From Leclercia adecarboxylata (GTDB lineage: Bacteria; Pseudomonadota; Gammaproteobacteria; Enterobacterales; Enterobacteriaceae), in assembly GCA_002360945.1 (NCBI GenBank), contig DERO01000022.1, positions 1-64,000 on the forward strand: a stretch of 64,000 nucleotides of DNA, read 5' to 3'. Of this stretch, positions 42,877 through 52,780 are shown one piece after another. Below the pieces are notes generated by a model, which made no database searches, was not told the origin of the DNA, and saw only the letters and a program-made list of their open reading frames with translations. Each line of letters begins with the position of its first letter. Position 1 is the first letter of the stretch. Both the position numbers and the translations under genes were made by a program.

Positions 42877-42905
42877 AACGGCAACCAAAAGGTTGCCGTT
42901 TTAAT
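42877..42905 (+). terminator. livJ terminator
   Basis: Perfect stem AACGGCAACC / GGTTGCCGTT with an AAAA loop and T residues after it. Confidence 0.88.
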
Positions 42906-42912
42906 GTTTGCA

Positions 42913-43011
42913 CCCTCTCCCCGTGGGAGAGGGCCGGGGTGAGGGCATCAGGCCGCACCGCCCGGTGGCGCTACGCTTACCGGGCCTACAGGTTCGTGCC
43001 ACCCGGCTTTT
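42913..43011. repeat. Dispersed hairpin repeat plus REP pair between livJ and panM
   Basis: CCCTCTCCCcgtGGGAGAGGGCCGGGGTGAGGGCATCAGGCCGCACC (42913-42959) runs straight into REP units CCGCCCGGTGGCGCTACGCTTACCGGGCCTAC and GTGCCACCCGGC. This shows the two repeat types joined head to tail. Confidence 0.8.
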
Positions 43012-43395
43012 TTACCGCTTCTCCCACCCGTTACTCTGCGCCGTAAATCCCAGCGCCTGCATAAAGGCCGCCATCACGGCACGGTCTTCCACGCCGATAT
43101 CCGCCATCCACCACGAAGCCACGCTCGGGTTATCGCGCATCACTTCCTCAATCAAATATTGCCCTACGCCTCGACGGCGGGTGACTTCACGCACGCGCAA
43201 GGAGTCCAGCGCCCCTTGCGTGCCGCTCAGGGTGACCCGCACTGCGCCTAACAGTCGCTCGTTAAAGCGTGCAGCATAAATACGGTGTGTTTCATCAACG
43301 GTGAGCGAGGAGGGAGAATATTCCGGCCAGATTTTGTTGAGGTCGATATGATCCTGGTCGCTAAAGTTCTCCAGACGGTGGATGGTCAGTTTCAT
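43012..43395 (-). CDS. panM: PanM (YhhK/PanZ), PanD maturation factor
   Basis: GNAT-fold protein of 127 aa that binds acetyl-CoA and triggers self-cleavage of aspartate decarboxylase PanD, giving beta-alanine for pantothenate and CoA. The sequence LRVREVTRRRGVGQYLIEE (near residues 69-87) is the CoA-binding region. I chose the ATG at 43395 (MKLTIHRLE), as in E. coli. It lies between livJ and livK on the opposite strand. Confidence 0.93.
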   Translation of the reverse strand: MKLTIHRLENFSDQDHIDLNKIWPEYSPSSLTVDETHRIYAARFNERLLGAVRVTLSGTQGALDSLRVREVTRRRGVGQYLIEEVMRDNPSVASWWMADIGVEDRAVMAAFMQALGFTAQSNGWEKR

Positions 43396-43818
43396 TAGCC
43401 GCTTGTCCAAATCAAAAAGAGTGCTGGCAGTGTCTCAATTTATTCTGTCAGACGCTTCCACTTTTTAAATCCATTCTCCAGGTGATTACTTTTTTAGCGT
43501 TACGTTGCGTAGTCTTAAAACGCAGGGATCGAAAAATAAGCAGAATTTTAACCTGAAAGGCAGCGTTTTATTCGGCGTATTGTCTCGTTATTTTATGCTG
43601 CAACTCGCGCTTTTAGTTGTTTATCTCTGCCTGATTTCAGAATATTATCTTTGCTTAATCGCCTGAAATATAGAGATTTTAGTCTGGTTTTTGCTAAAAA
43701 ACTGCGCTAAACCATTAAAGGCAATAGCAAAAGTTGCGTTGTTTAATAAAAGTACAGAATGCTTTTTAACCATAATAAAACAAAATATATACATCACGTC
43801 ACGAATGGGGATTCCTGG
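43396..43818. promoter_or_regulatory. AT-rich panM/livK divergent regulatory region
   Basis: 423 bp without a gene, markedly AT-rich. It must carry the livK and panM promoters. CAGAATATTATCTTT (43638-43652) resembles an Lrp site (about 12 of 15 positions). Several other A/T-rich near-repeats are present. Lrp control of livK is known in E. coli; exact sites here are not certain. Confidence 0.45.
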
Positions 43819-44928
43819 ATGAGAATGAACGCGAAAACATTAGTCGCGGGGATGGTTGCACTGGCGATCTCACATACCGCTGCGGCGGAAGATATTAAAG
43901 TTGCCATTGTTGGTGCCCTGTCCGGCCCTGTCGCTCAGTGGGGCGATATGGAGTTCAACGGCGCGCGCCAGGCAATTAAAGACATCAACGCCAAAGGCGG
44001 CATTAAGGGCGACAAACTGGTCGGCGTAGAATATGACGACGCCTGCGATCCGAAACAGGCCGTCGCCGTCGCCAACAAAATCGTTAACGATGGCATTCAA
44101 TATGTGATTGGCCATCTCTGCTCCTCCTCCACCCAGCCGGCGTCAGATATTTACGAAGACGAAGGCATCCTGATGATCACGCCAGGGGCCACCAACCCGG
44201 AGCTGACCCAGCGCGGCTATCAGAACATTATGCGTACCGCCGGTCTTGACTCCTCTCAGGGGCCTACCGCTGCGAAATACATCATTGAAAACGTCAAGCC
44301 GCAGCGCATCGCCATCATTCACGATAAGCAGCAGTACGGCGAAGGGCTGGCCCGCTCGGTGCAGGACGGCCTGAAAAAAGGCGGCGCAAACGTGGTCTTC
44401 TTCGACGGCATCACTGCGGGCGAGAAAGACTTCTCGGCGCTGCTGGCGCGTCTGCAGAAAGAGAATATCGACTTCGTTTACTACGGCGGTTACTACCCGG
44501 AAATGGGCCAGATGCTGCGCCAGGCCCGTGCTGTCGGCCTGAAAACCCAGTTTATGGGCCCGGAAGGGGTGGGTAACGCTTCGCTGTCGAACATTGCGGG
44601 CGACGCGGGTGAAGGCATGCTGGTGACGATGCCAAAACGCTATGACCAGGATCCGGCCAACGCTGCTATCGTCGATGCCCTGAAAGCGGAGAAGAAAGAC
44701 GCAAGTGGTCCGTACGTGTGGATCACCTATGCCGCCGTACAGTCTCTGGCGACCGCCATGGATCGTACCGGCAGCAAAGCACCGCAGGATCTGATTAAAG
44801 ATTTAAAAGCACACGGGGCAAACACCGTGATTGGGCCGCTGAACTGGGATGAGAAAGGCGATCTGAAGGGATTTGAGTTTGGTGTCTTTAAGTGGCACGC
44901 CGACGGTTCATCCTCGGTCGCCAAATAA
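43819..44928 (+). CDS. livK: Leucine-specific binding protein LivK
   Basis: Periplasmic leucine-binding protein of 369 aa. Signal peptide [23 protein letters not shown], mature start [20 protein letters not shown], Cys pair in DDACDPKQ and GHLCSSS. It is a clear paralog of LivJ, sharing long identical blocks such as the segment around GPTAAKYI. The ATG at 43819 agrees with E. coli; a longer frame of 20 residues is unsupported. First gene of livKHMGF. Confidence 0.96.
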   Translation: MRMNAKTLVAGMVALAISHTAAAEDIKVAIVGALSGPVAQWGDMEFNGARQAIKDINAKGGIKGDKLVGVEYDDACDPKQAVAVANKIVNDGIQYVIGHLCSSSTQPASDIYEDEGILMITPGATNPELTQRGYQNIMRTAGLDSSQGPTAAKYIIENVKPQRIAIIHDKQQYGEGLARSVQDGLKKGGANVVFFDGITAGEKDFSALLARLQKENIDFVYYGGYYPEMGQMLRQARAVGLKTQFMGPEGVGNASLSNIAGDAGEGMLVTMPKRYDQDPANAAIVDALKAEKKDASGPYVWITYAAVQSLATAMDRTGSKAPQDLIKDLKAHGANTVIGPLNWDEKGDLKGFEFGVFKWHADGSSSVAK

Positions 44929-44939
44929 TCATTATCCCA

Positions 44940-44960
44940 CCGCCCGGCACGACCGGGCGG
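44940..44960 (+). other. Intercistronic hairpin between livK and livH
   Basis: Perfect stem CCGCCCGG-cacga-CCGGGCGG with no T tract. It lies 11 bp past the livK stop and before livH, so it may protect the livK mRNA end and raise binding-protein output over the permease genes. Confidence 0.7.
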
Positions 44961-44978
44961 GACTAGAAAGGTTATCTT

Positions 44979-45905
44979 ATGTCCGAGCAGTTTCTCTATT
45001 TTTTGCAGCAGATGTTTAACGGCGTAACGCTGGGAAGCACCTATGCACTGATCGCCATCGGCTACACGATGGTGTACGGCATTATCGGCATGATCAACTT
45101 CGCCCACGGCGAGGTGTATATGATCGGCAGTTATGTCTCCTTTATGATTATCGCCGCGCTGATGATGATGGGGATCGACAGCAGCTGGCTGCTGGTGGCC
45201 GCCGGGTTTGTCGGGGCGATTGTCATTGCCAGCGCCTACGGCTGGAGCATCGAGCGGGTGGCCTATCGCCCGGTGCGTAGCTCCAAACGCCTGATCGCGC
45301 TGATCTCCGCCATCGGGATGTCCATCTTCCTGCAAAACTACGTCAGCCTGACCGAAGGGTCGCGCGACGTGGCGCTGCCAAGCCTGTTCAATGGCCAGTG
45401 GATTGTGGGCGCCAGCGAGAACTTCTCGGCGTCGATCACCACCATGCAGCTGGTGATCTGGATTGTCACCTTCATCGCTATGCTGGCGCTGACCCTTTTC
45501 ATTCGTTACTCCCGCATGGGCCGCGCCTGCCGCGCCTGTGCTGAAGACCTGAAAATGGCGAGCCTGCTCGGCATCAACACCGACCGCGTGATTGCTCTGA
45601 CCTTCGTGATTGGTGCGGCGATGGCTGCCGTTGCTGGCGTACTGCTCGGCCAGTTCTACGGCGTCATCAACCCGTACATCGGCTTTATGGCCGGGATGAA
45701 AGCCTTTACCGCAGCGGTGCTGGGCGGGATCGGCAGTATTCCGGGGGCGATGATCGGCGGCCTGATCCTGGGCGTGGCGGAAGCGCTCTCCTCTGCCTAC
45801 CTGAGTACCGAATATAAAGACGTGGTGTCGTTTGCCCTGCTGATTCTGGTTCTGCTGGTTATGCCTACCGGTATTCTGGGTCGTCCGGAGGTAGAGAAAG
45901 TATGA
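44979..45905 (+). CDS. livH: Branched-chain amino acid ABC permease LivH
   Basis: Inner-membrane permease subunit of 308 aa with about eight hydrophobic helices. Family features include [28 protein letters not shown] near the start and [19 protein letters not shown], the loop that contacts the ATPases. It overlaps livM by 4 bp (ATGA). Confidence 0.96.
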   Translation: MSEQFLYFLQQMFNGVTLGSTYALIAIGYTMVYGIIGMINFAHGEVYMIGSYVSFMIIAALMMMGIDSSWLLVAAGFVGAIVIASAYGWSIERVAYRPVRSSKRLIALISAIGMSIFLQNYVSLTEGSRDVALPSLFNGQWIVGASENFSASITTMQLVIWIVTFIAMLALTLFIRYSRMGRACRACAEDLKMASLLGINTDRVIALTFVIGAAMAAVAGVLLGQFYGVINPYIGFMAGMKAFTAAVLGGIGSIPGAMIGGLILGVAEALSSAYLSTEYKDVVSFALLILVLLVMPTGILGRPEVEKV

Positions 45906-47179
45906 AACCGATGCATTTTGCCATGGCGCTGCTCTCGGCGGCGATGTTCTTCGTGCTGGCGGGCGTCTTCATGGGCGTTCAGCTGGAGCTGAGCGGCACT
46001 AAACTGGTGGTGGATTCCGCGTCGGATATCCGCTGGCAGTGGGTCTTTGTCGGCACAGCGGTGGTCTTCTTCTTCCAGCTGCTGCGTCCGGTTTTCCAGA
46101 AGACACTGAAGAGCGTCTCCGGGCCGAAGTTTGTGCTGCCGGCCATCGATGGCTCGACCGTTAAACAGAAGCTGTTCCTGGTAGCGCTGCTGGTGGCGGC
46201 CGTGGCCTGGCCGTTCGTGGTCTCCCGCGGTACGGTGGATATCGCCACACTGACCATGATTTACGTGATCCTCGGCCTCGGGCTGAACGTGGTGGTGGGC
46301 CTGTCCGGTCTGCTGGTGCTGGGCTACGGCGGTTTCTACGCCATCGGCGCTTACACCTTCGCCCTGCTGAACCACTATTACGGTCTCGGCTTCTGGACCT
46401 GTCTGCCGCTGGCGGGGCTGGTCTCTGCGGCTGCCGGTTTCCTGCTCGGCTTCCCGGTGCTGCGTCTGCGCGGTGACTATCTGGCAATTGTGACCTTAGG
46501 CTTCGGCGAAATCGTCCGTATCCTGCTGCTTAACAATACCGAAGTGACCGGCGGTCCGAACGGCATCAGCCAGATCCCGAAACCGACCTTCTTCGGCCTG
46601 GAGTTCAGCCGCTCCGCCCGTGAAGGCGGCTGGGATACCTTCAGCAACTTCTTTGGCGTGAAGTATGACCCGTCCGATCGCGTGATCTGGCTCTATCTGG
46701 TGGCGCTGCTGCTGGTGGTCGTCACCCTGTTCGTGATTAACCGCCTGCTGCGTATGCCGCTGGGCCGCGCGTGGGAAGCGCTGCGTGAAGATGAGATCGC
46801 CTGCCGCTCCCTGGGCCTGAACCCGACCCGCATCAAGCTGACCGCCTTTACCATCAGCGCCGCGTTCGCCGGTTTCGCCGGGACGCTGTTTGCCGCGCGT
46901 CAGGGCTTCGTCAGCCCGGAATCCTTCACCTTTGCGGAGTCCGCTTTTGTGCTGGCGATTGTGGTACTTGGCGGGATGGGCTCGCAGTTCGCGGTTATTC
47001 TCGCGGCGATCCTGCTGGTGGTTTCCCGTGAGCTAATGCGTGACTTTAACGAATACAGCATGCTGATGCTGGGTGGTTTGATGGTACTTATGATGATCTG
47101 GCGTCCGCAGGGCTTGCTGCCGATGACCCGTCCACAGCTGAAACTGAAAAACGGGCAAGCGAAAGGAGAGCAGGCATGA
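45902..47179 (+). CDS. livM: Branched-chain amino acid ABC permease LivM
   Basis: Second permease subunit, 425 aa, with about ten hydrophobic helices. An N-terminal extension of about 100 residues precedes the core, as in E. coli. The cytoplasmic coupling loop is [20 protein letters not shown]. It overlaps livH and livG by 4 bp each. Confidence 0.96.
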   Translation: MKPMHFAMALLSAAMFFVLAGVFMGVQLELSGTKLVVDSASDIRWQWVFVGTAVVFFFQLLRPVFQKTLKSVSGPKFVLPAIDGSTVKQKLFLVALLVAAVAWPFVVSRGTVDIATLTMIYVILGLGLNVVVGLSGLLVLGYGGFYAIGAYTFALLNHYYGLGFWTCLPLAGLVSAAAGFLLGFPVLRLRGDYLAIVTLGFGEIVRILLLNNTEVTGGPNGISQIPKPTFFGLEFSRSAREGGWDTFSNFFGVKYDPSDRVIWLYLVALLLVVVTLFVINRLLRMPLGRAWEALREDEIACRSLGLNPTRIKLTAFTISAAFAGFAGTLFAARQGFVSPESFTFAESAFVLAIVVLGGMGSQFAVILAAILLVVSRELMRDFNEYSMLMLGGLMVLMMIWRPQGLLPMTRPQLKLKNGQAKGEQA

Positions 47180-47943
47180 GTCAGCCATTATTATCCGTTA
47201 ACGGCCTGATGATGCGTTTTGGCGGCCTGCTGGCGGTCAACAACGTCTCGCTGGATCTGCATCAGAAAGAGATTGTTTCGCTGATCGGCCCGAACGGCGC
47301 CGGTAAAACCACGGTGTTCAACTGCCTGACCGGTTTCTACAAGCCGACGGGCGGCACCATCATGCTGCGCGACCAGCACCTGGAAGGGCTGCCGGGCCAG
47401 CAGATTGCCCGTATGGGCGTGGTGCGTACCTTCCAGCACGTGCGTCTGTTCCGCGAGATGACGGTGATCGAAAACCTGCTGGTGGCACAGCATCAGCAGC
47501 TGAAAACCGGGCTCTTCGCCGGCCTGCTGAAAACCCCGGCGTTTCGCCGGGCACAGGACGAGGCATTAGACCGTGCCGCCACCTGGCTCGACCGTATCGG
47601 CCTGCTGCAGCACGCCAACCGTCAGGCCAGCAACCTGGCCTACGGCGACCAGCGTCGTCTGGAGATTATCCGCTGCATGGTGACCCAGCCGGAGATCCTG
47701 ATGCTCGACGAGCCGGCGGCAGGGCTGAACCCGAAAGAGACCAAAGAGCTGGACGAGCTGATCGTCGAGCTGCGTAACCATCACGACACCACCATCCTGC
47801 TGATTGAGCATGATATGAAGCTGGTAATGGGCATTTCCGATCGCATCTACGTGGTAAACCAGGGCACGCCGCTGGCGAACGGTACGCCGGAAGAGATCCG
47901 CAACAACCCGGACGTGATCCGCGCATACCTTGGTGAGGCATAA
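47176..47943 (+). CDS. livG: Branched-chain amino acid ABC ATPase LivG
   Basis: ATP-binding subunit of 255 aa. Walker [10 protein letters not shown] (near residues 38-46), signature [11 protein letters not shown], Walker [13 protein letters not shown], and the switch His in LLIEHDMK. It works as a heterodimer with LivF. Confidence 0.96.
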   Translation: MSQPLLSVNGLMMRFGGLLAVNNVSLDLHQKEIVSLIGPNGAGKTTVFNCLTGFYKPTGGTIMLRDQHLEGLPGQQIARMGVVRTFQHVRLFREMTVIENLLVAQHQQLKTGLFAGLLKTPAFRRAQDEALDRAATWLDRIGLLQHANRQASNLAYGDQRRLEIIRCMVTQPEILMLDEPAAGLNPKETKELDELIVELRNHHDTTILLIEHDMKLVMGISDRIYVVNQGTPLANGTPEEIRNNPDVIRAYLGEA

Positions 47944-47944
47944 G

Positions 47945-48658
47945 ATGGAAAAAACGATGTTAACGTTCGACAAGGTCAATGCGCATTACGGCAAGATCCA
48001 GGCCCTGCACGACGTCAGCCTGCACATCAATCAGGGTGAAATCGTCACCCTGATCGGGGCCAACGGCGCGGGCAAAACCACGCTGCTCGGCACCCTGTGC
48101 GGCGACCCGCGCGCCACCAGCGGGCGTATCGTCTTTGATGGTAAAGACATTACCGACTGGCAGACGGCGAAAATTATGCGCGAAGCGGTGGCGATTGTCC
48201 CGGAAGGGCGTCGCGTCTTCTCGCGCATGACGGTGGAAGAGAACCTGGCGATGGGCGGCTTCTTTGCCGAGCGCGAACAGTTCCAGACCCGTATCAAGCG
48301 CGTCTATGACCTGTTCCCGCGTCTGTTTGAGCGTCGTATTCAGCGGGCGGGCACCATGTCCGGCGGGGAACAGCAGATGCTGGCGATCGGCCGCGCGCTG
48401 ATGAGCCAGCCGCGTCTGCTGCTGCTCGACGAACCGTCGCTCGGGTTGGCACCGATCATCATCCAGCAGATCTTCGACACCATCGAGCAGCTGCGTAAAG
48501 AGGGGATGACCATCTTCCTCGTGGAGCAGAACGCTAACCAGGCGCTGAAGCTCGCAGATCGCGGCTACGTGCTGGAGAACGGCCGCGTGGTGCTGGAAGA
48601 CACCGGCGACGCGCTGCTGGCCAACGAAGCGGTGCGGAGTGCTTACCTGGGCGGCTAA
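47945..48658 (+). CDS. livF: Branched-chain amino acid ABC ATPase LivF
   Basis: ATP-binding subunit of 237 aa. Walker A GANGAGKTT (near residues 37-45), signature MSGGEQQML, Walker B LLLLDEPSLGLA. The ATG at 47945 lies one base after the livG stop; a longer frame inside livG is not needed. It is the last gene of the operon, followed by a BIME. Confidence 0.96.
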   Translation: MEKTMLTFDKVNAHYGKIQALHDVSLHINQGEIVTLIGANGAGKTTLLGTLCGDPRATSGRIVFDGKDITDWQTAKIMREAVAIVPEGRRVFSRMTVEENLAMGGFFAEREQFQTRIKRVYDLFPRLFERRIQRAGTMSGGEQQMLAIGRALMSQPRLLLLDEPSLGLAPIIIQQIFDTIEQLRKEGMTIFLVEQNANQALKLADRGYVLENGRVVLEDTGDALLANEAVRSAYLGG

Positions 48659-48670
48659 GCCGTCTGTATT

Positions 48671-48787
48671 GCCCGGCGGCGCTACGCTTGCCGGGCCTAC
48701 ACGCTTTTTCTCCCTCTCCCACAGGGAGAGGGCATCAGGCCGCACGTATCCAGGCCGGGTAAGGCGAAGCCGCCACCCGGCTTTTTT
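48671..48787. repeat. Composite BIME after livF
   Basis: REP GCCCGGCGGCGCTACGCTTGCCGGGCCTAC (48671-48700), hairpin CCCTCTCCCACAGGGAGAGGGCATCAGGCCGCAC, then an inverted REP AGGCCGGGTAAGGCGAAGCCGCCACCCGGC and a T tract. It may end the liv transcript and lies directly ahead of the phd-doc promoter. Confidence 0.85.
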
Positions 48788-48825
48788 GTGTTCTGTACGC
48801 TTTACTTGTACAATTGACTTGTACT
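48786..48825 (+). promoter_or_regulatory. phd-doc promoter and triple TGTAC operator
   Basis: -35 TTGTGT (48786-48791), 17-bp spacer, -10 TACAAT (48809-48814). Three hexamers TGTACG, TGTACA and TGTACT start at 48794, 48807 and 48820, exactly 13 bp apart. TGTACA cores spaced about one helical turn are the known binding pattern of Phd/YefM antitoxins, so the module is likely autorepressed. Confidence 0.7.
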
Positions 48826-48839
48826 TAAAAGGGGGCAAT

Positions 48840-49061
48840 ATGCGTACAATGAACTATAGCGAAGCACGTCAGAATCTTGCCTCCGCGCTGGATTCTGCCG
48901 CGACGGGAACACCCGTCACCATCACGCGTCGGGGTCATAAACCTGCCGTGATTATCAGTGCAGAAGAGTTTGAACGTTATCAGGTGGCAAAACTGGATGC
49001 CGAGTTTGACGCCATTATGGGTATTCATGGCAATGAAATTAGGGAACTGGCTGACAAATGA
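48840..49061 (+). CDS. Phd/YefM family antitoxin
   Basis: Antitoxin of 73 aa. The N-terminal Phd/YefM DNA-binding fold is MNYSEARQNLASALDSAATGTPVTITRRGHKPAVIISAEEF-like (residues 4-44), and the C-terminal tail (about 50-73) would bind and block the toxin. The start is the ATG at 48840 with AGGGGG upstream. It overlaps the doc start by 4 bp (ATGA), the usual arrangement for coupled toxin-antitoxin genes. Confidence 0.9.
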   Translation: MRTMNYSEARQNLASALDSAATGTPVTITRRGHKPAVIISAEEFERYQVAKLDAEFDAIMGIHGNEIRELADK

Positions 49062-49426
49062 CCCTGCAATTTATCTCAGCGGAAGAGATAGTCCTGTTTC
49101 ATGACAAACTTCTCAGCGTCACGCCTGGCGTCGCGGGAATGTCGGATCCGGGTCGTGCTGAAGCGCTGCTCTATCGCGTGTTAAACAAATATCAATATGA
49201 AGGGGTGACAGATGTCTGGATCCTGGCGGCGATGCATTTGCTGGCTATCTCCCGCGGCCATATCTTTAATGACGGCAATAAACGCACGGCATTGTTTATT
49301 ACCTTGCTTTTCCTCAAGCGTAACGGCATCTCGCTGAAGGCCAATCCGGATTATGTGGCGATGACGGTTGAGGCTGCTGCGGGCCACCTGTCGCTTGAAG
49401 AGATTGTGGAGCGTTTACGCCGCTAG
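49058..49426 (+). CDS. doc: Doc-type Fic-fold toxin
   Basis: Toxin of 122 aa of the Doc (death on curing) family, which phosphorylates elongation factor Tu and stops translation. The active motif HIFNDGNKRTA (near residues 68-78) matches the Doc pattern HxFx(D/N)xNKR, with the catalytic His and Arg intact. It is full length. It pairs with the antitoxin upstream. E. coli K-12 has nothing between livF and ugpB, so the pair is an insertion at this site. Confidence 0.9.
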   Translation: MTLQFISAEEIVLFHDKLLSVTPGVAGMSDPGRAEALLYRVLNKYQYEGVTDVWILAAMHLLAISRGHIFNDGNKRTALFITLLFLKRNGISLKANPDYVAMTVEAAAGHLSLEEIVERLRR

Positions 49427-49464
49427 TTACCCCTTCACACAACCATCATCCCCCTGACGCCCTG

Positions 49465-49504
49465 CTGTCATATCTCTGTAAACAAACGGTTATTTTTCTG
49501 TAAT
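49465..49504 (+). promoter_or_regulatory. Tandem Pho boxes upstream of ugpB
   Basis: Heptamers CTGTCAT (49465), CTGTAAA (49476), CGGTTAT (49487) and CTGTAAT (49498) repeat every 11 bp, the PhoB binding pattern. The ugp operon is part of the Pho regulon in E. coli, which supports activation by PhoB at low phosphate. Confidence 0.85.
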
Positions 49505-49577
49505 TCGAGCATGTCATGTTACCTCGCGAGCACAAAACGCGTGATATCGCGCATCCGGCACAATAAGAGAGATGACA

Positions 49578-50894
49578 ATGACATCGTTACGACACACAGC
49601 TTTGGGTCTGGCAATGGGTCTGGTTTTTGCGGGCAACGCAATGGCCGTCACCACTATTCCGTTCTGGCATTCGATGGAAGGGGAGTTGGGTAAAGAAGTT
49701 GACTCCCTGGCGCAACGTTTCAACGACACCCACCCGGATTACAAAATTGTGCCGGTGTACAAAGGCAACTACGAGCAGAGCCTGAGCGCCGGTATCGCCG
49801 CGTTCCGTACCGGCAATGCCCCGGCGCTGCTGCAGGTTTACGAGGTAGGCACCGCCACCATGATGGCCTCCAAAGCCATCAAGCCGGTCTATGAAGTGTT
49901 CAAGGACGCGGGCATCAACTTCGACGAATCCCAGTTCGTGCCGACCGTCTCCGGCTACTACACCGACTCCAAATCCGGCCATCTGCTCTCTCAGCCGTTT
50001 AACAGCTCCACCCCGGTGCTGTACTACAACAAAGACGCCTTCAAGAAAGCCGGTTTAGACCCTGAGCAGCCGCCAAAAACCTGGCAGGATCTGGCCGCGT
50101 ACACCGCCAAACTGAAAGCCGCCGGCATGAAGTGCGGTTACGCCAGCGGCTGGCAGGGCTGGATCCAGATCGAGAACTTTAGCGCCTGGCACGGTCAGCC
50201 GGTCGCTACCGAAAACAACGGTTTTAACGGCACCAATGCGGTACTGGAATTCAACAAGCCGGAGCAGGTGAAGCACATCGCTCTGCTGCAGGAGCTGAAC
50301 AAGAAGGGCGATTTCAGCTACTTCGGGCGTAAAGATGAATCCACCGAGAAGTTCTACAGCGGCGACTGCGCCATCACCACCGCCTCTTCCGGCTCGCTGG
50401 CGGATATCCGTCACTACGCCAAATTTAACTACGGCGTGGGCATGATGCCGTACGATGCCGACTCGAAGGGCGCACCGCAGAACGCCATCATCGGCGGGGC
50501 CAGCCTGTGGGTCATGCAGGGCAAGGACAAGGACACCTACAAGGGCGTAGCGGAGTTTCTCGACTTCCTGGCAAAACCGGAAAACGCCGCCGAATGGCAC
50601 CAGAAGACCGGCTACCTGCCGATCACCAAAGCCGCGTATGACCTGACCCGCGAACAGGGCTTCTACGACAAGAACCCGGGTGCGGACATCGCCACGCGTC
50701 AGATGCTGAACAAGCCACCGTTGCCGTACACCAAAGGCCTGCGCCTGGGCAACATGCCGCAGATCCGCACCATCGTGGATGAAGAGCTGGAGAGCGTGTG
50801 GACCGGTAAGAAAACGCCTCAGCAGGCGCTGGATGCCGCAGTCGAACGCGGGAATCAGCTGCTGCGCCGCTTCGAGCAGTCGACCAAATCGTAA
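49578..50894 (+). CDS. ugpB: sn-Glycerol-3-phosphate-binding protein UgpB
   Basis: Periplasmic binding protein for glycerol-3-phosphate and glycerophosphodiesters. About 438 aa with a signal peptide ending in GNAMA and a mature start [19 protein letters not shown], as in E. coli. I chose the ATG at 49578, six bases after AAGAGAG; the ATG at 49572 is too close to the ribosome site. First gene of ugpBAECQ; a 155-bp BIME-bearing gap separates it from ugpA. Confidence 0.96.
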   Translation: MTSLRHTALGLAMGLVFAGNAMAVTTIPFWHSMEGELGKEVDSLAQRFNDTHPDYKIVPVYKGNYEQSLSAGIAAFRTGNAPALLQVYEVGTATMMASKAIKPVYEVFKDAGINFDESQFVPTVSGYYTDSKSGHLLSQPFNSSTPVLYYNKDAFKKAGLDPEQPPKTWQDLAAYTAKLKAAGMKCGYASGWQGWIQIENFSAWHGQPVATENNGFNGTNAVLEFNKPEQVKHIALLQELNKKGDFSYFGRKDESTEKFYSGDCAITTASSGSLADIRHYAKFNYGVGMMPYDADSKGAPQNAIIGGASLWVMQGKDKDTYKGVAEFLDFLAKPENAAEWHQKTGYLPITKAAYDLTREQGFYDKNPGADIATRQMLNKPPLPYTKGLRLGNMPQIRTIVDEELESVWTGKKTPQQALDAAVERGNQLLRRFEQSTKS

Positions 50895-50898
50895 AAAA

Positions 50899-51029
50899 TG
50901 CCCGGTGGCGGCTTCGCTTACCGGGCCTACGGGTTAATGCGGCCTGATGCCCTCATCCCAACCCTCTCCCACAGGGAGAGGGAGAAAACCGAAACCGTAG
51001 GCCGGGTAAGCGAAGCCGCCACCCGGCAC
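50899..51029. repeat. Composite BIME between ugpB and ugpA
   Basis: REP TGCCCGGTGGCGGCTTCGCTTACCGGGCCTAC, the hairpin repeat in inverse form (GCGGCCTGATGCCCTCATCCCAACCCTCTCCCACAGGGAGAGGG), then inverted REP GTAGGCCGGGTAAGCGAAGCCGCCACCCGGC. It sits inside an operon, in the position where REP sequences protect upstream mRNA (as in malE-malF). Confidence 0.88.
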
Positions 51030-51049
51030 TGTTCAGGAACCAAACCTTC

Positions 51050-51937
51050 ATGTCATCTTCCCGTCCGGTGTTCCGTTCCCGCTGGCTGCCGTACCTGCTG
51101 GTCGCGCCGCAACTGGTCATCACCGTCATCTTCTTTATCTGGCCTGCGGGCGAAGCGCTGTGGTACTCGGTGCAGAGCGTCGATCCCTTCGGGCTCTCCA
51201 GCCAGTTTGTCGGCCTGGATAACTTCGCCGCCCTGTGGCATGACAGCTACTACCTGGACTCCTTTTGGACGACGATGAAGTTCAGCGCGCTGGTCACCGT
51301 CAGCGGTCTTCTCGCCTCGCTGTTCTTCGCCGCGCTGGTGGATTACGTGGTGCGCGGCAGCCGTCTGTATCAGACCCTGATGCTGCTGCCCTACGCCGTG
51401 GCTCCGGCGGTCGCCGCGGTGCTGTGGATCTTCCTGTTTAACCCGGGTCGCGGGCTGATCACCCATTTCCTCGGTGAATTTGGCTACGACTGGAACCACG
51501 CCCAGAACAGCGGTCAGGCGATGTTCCTGGTGGTCTTCGCCTCGGTGTGGAAGCAGATCAGCTACAACTTCCTGTTCTTCTTTGCCGCGCTGCAGTCCAT
51601 CCCACGCTCGCTGGTGGAAGCCGCGGCGATTGACGGCGCAGGCCCGATCCGCCGCTTCTTCAGGCTGGCGCTGCCGCTGATCGCCCCGGTGAGTTTCTTC
51701 CTGCTGGTGGTCAACCTGGTTTACGCCTTCTTCGACACCTTCCCGGTGATCGACGCCGCCACCGCAGGCGGCCCGGTGCAGGCCACCACCACGCTGATCT
51801 ACAAGATCTACCGCGAAGGTTTCGCTGGTCTGGATCTCTCAGCCTCTGCCGCCCAGTCGGTGGTGCTGATGTTCCTCGTCATCATCCTCACGGTGGTGCA
51901 GTTCCGCTATGTCGAAAGTAAGGTGCGCTACCAATGA
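51050..51937 (+). CDS. ugpA: Glycerol-3-phosphate ABC permease UgpA
   Basis: MalF-type inner-membrane permease of 295 aa with six hydrophobic helices. The EAA loop that contacts UgpC is [26 protein letters not shown] (near residues 186-211). It overlaps ugpE by 4 bp. A weak ribosome site (TCAGGA) follows the BIME. Confidence 0.95.
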   Translation: MSSSRPVFRSRWLPYLLVAPQLVITVIFFIWPAGEALWYSVQSVDPFGLSSQFVGLDNFAALWHDSYYLDSFWTTMKFSALVTVSGLLASLFFAALVDYVVRGSRLYQTLMLLPYAVAPAVAAVLWIFLFNPGRGLITHFLGEFGYDWNHAQNSGQAMFLVVFASVWKQISYNFLFFFAALQSIPRSLVEAAAIDGAGPIRRFFRLALPLIAPVSFFLLVVNLVYAFFDTFPVIDAATAGGPVQATTTLIYKIYREGFAGLDLSASAAQSVVLMFLVIILTVVQFRYVESKVRYQ

Positions 51938-52779
51938 TTGAGAACCGTCGCGGGCTGACGATTTTCAGCCACACCATGCTGATCCTGGGGATCGTGGTGA
52001 TCCTGTTCCCGCTGTACGTGGCCTTTGTTGCCGCCACCCTGGATCGCAACGCCATCTTTGAAACCCCGATGACGCTTGTCCCGGGCGGCCATCTTTTCGA
52101 GAACATGGCGACCATCTGGACCCAGGGCGTCGGCGTTAACAGCGCCCCGTTCTGGCTGATGATGCTCAACAGCTTCATCATGGCGTTCGGCATCACGGTG
52201 GGCAAAATCACGGTGTCGATGCTTTCGGCCTTTGCCATCGTCTGGTTCCGCTTTCCGCTGCGCAACCTGTTCTTCTGGATGATCTTCATCACCCTGATGC
52301 TGCCGGTGGAGGTGCGTATCTTCCCGACGGTGGAGGTGATCGCCAACCTCGGGATGCTCGACAGCTATGCGGGCTTAACCCTGCCGCTGATGGCCTCGGC
52401 CACCGCCACCTTCCTGTTCCGCCAGTTCTTTATGACCCTGCCGGACGAGCTGATTGAGGCCGCGCGTATCGACGGCGCCTCACCGATGCGCTTCTTCCGC
52501 GACATCGTGCTGCCGCTGTCGAAAACCAACCTCGCGGCGCTGTTTGTCATCACCTTTATCTACGGCTGGAACCAGTACCTGTGGCCGCTGCTGATTATTC
52601 AGGACGTCAATCTCGGCACCGCCGTGGCGGGCATCAAAGGCATGATTTCAACCGGCGAAGGCACCACCCTCTGGAACCAGGTGATGGCGGCGATGCTGCT
52701 CACTCTTATCCCACCCGTAGTCATTGTTTTAGCCATGCAGCGTGCGTTTGTCCGCGGCCTGGTCGATAGCGAGAAATAA
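51934..52779 (+). CDS. ugpE: Glycerol-3-phosphate ABC permease UgpE
   Basis: MalG-type permease partner of UgpA, 281 aa, six hydrophobic helices. EAA loop [26 protein letters not shown] near residues 170-195. It overlaps ugpA by ATGA and is 1 bp from ugpC. Confidence 0.95.
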   Translation: MIENRRGLTIFSHTMLILGIVVILFPLYVAFVAATLDRNAIFETPMTLVPGGHLFENMATIWTQGVGVNSAPFWLMMLNSFIMAFGITVGKITVSMLSAFAIVWFRFPLRNLFFWMIFITLMLPVEVRIFPTVEVIANLGMLDSYAGLTLPLMASATATFLFRQFFMTLPDELIEAARIDGASPMRFFRDIVLPLSKTNLAALFVITFIYGWNQYLWPLLIIQDVNLGTAVAGIKGMISTGEGTTLWNQVMAAMLLTLIPPVVIVLAMQRAFVRGLVDSEK

Positions 52780-52780
52780 A

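Noticed and set aside
43396..43818. Possible small gene in the panM/livK gap
   Set aside because: No frame of useful length with a ribosome site; AT-rich regulatory DNA is the better reading.
48639..48839. N-terminal extension of the Phd antitoxin
   Set aside because: The frame runs through the BIME and promoter; the ATG at 48840 has the ribosome site and the family start.
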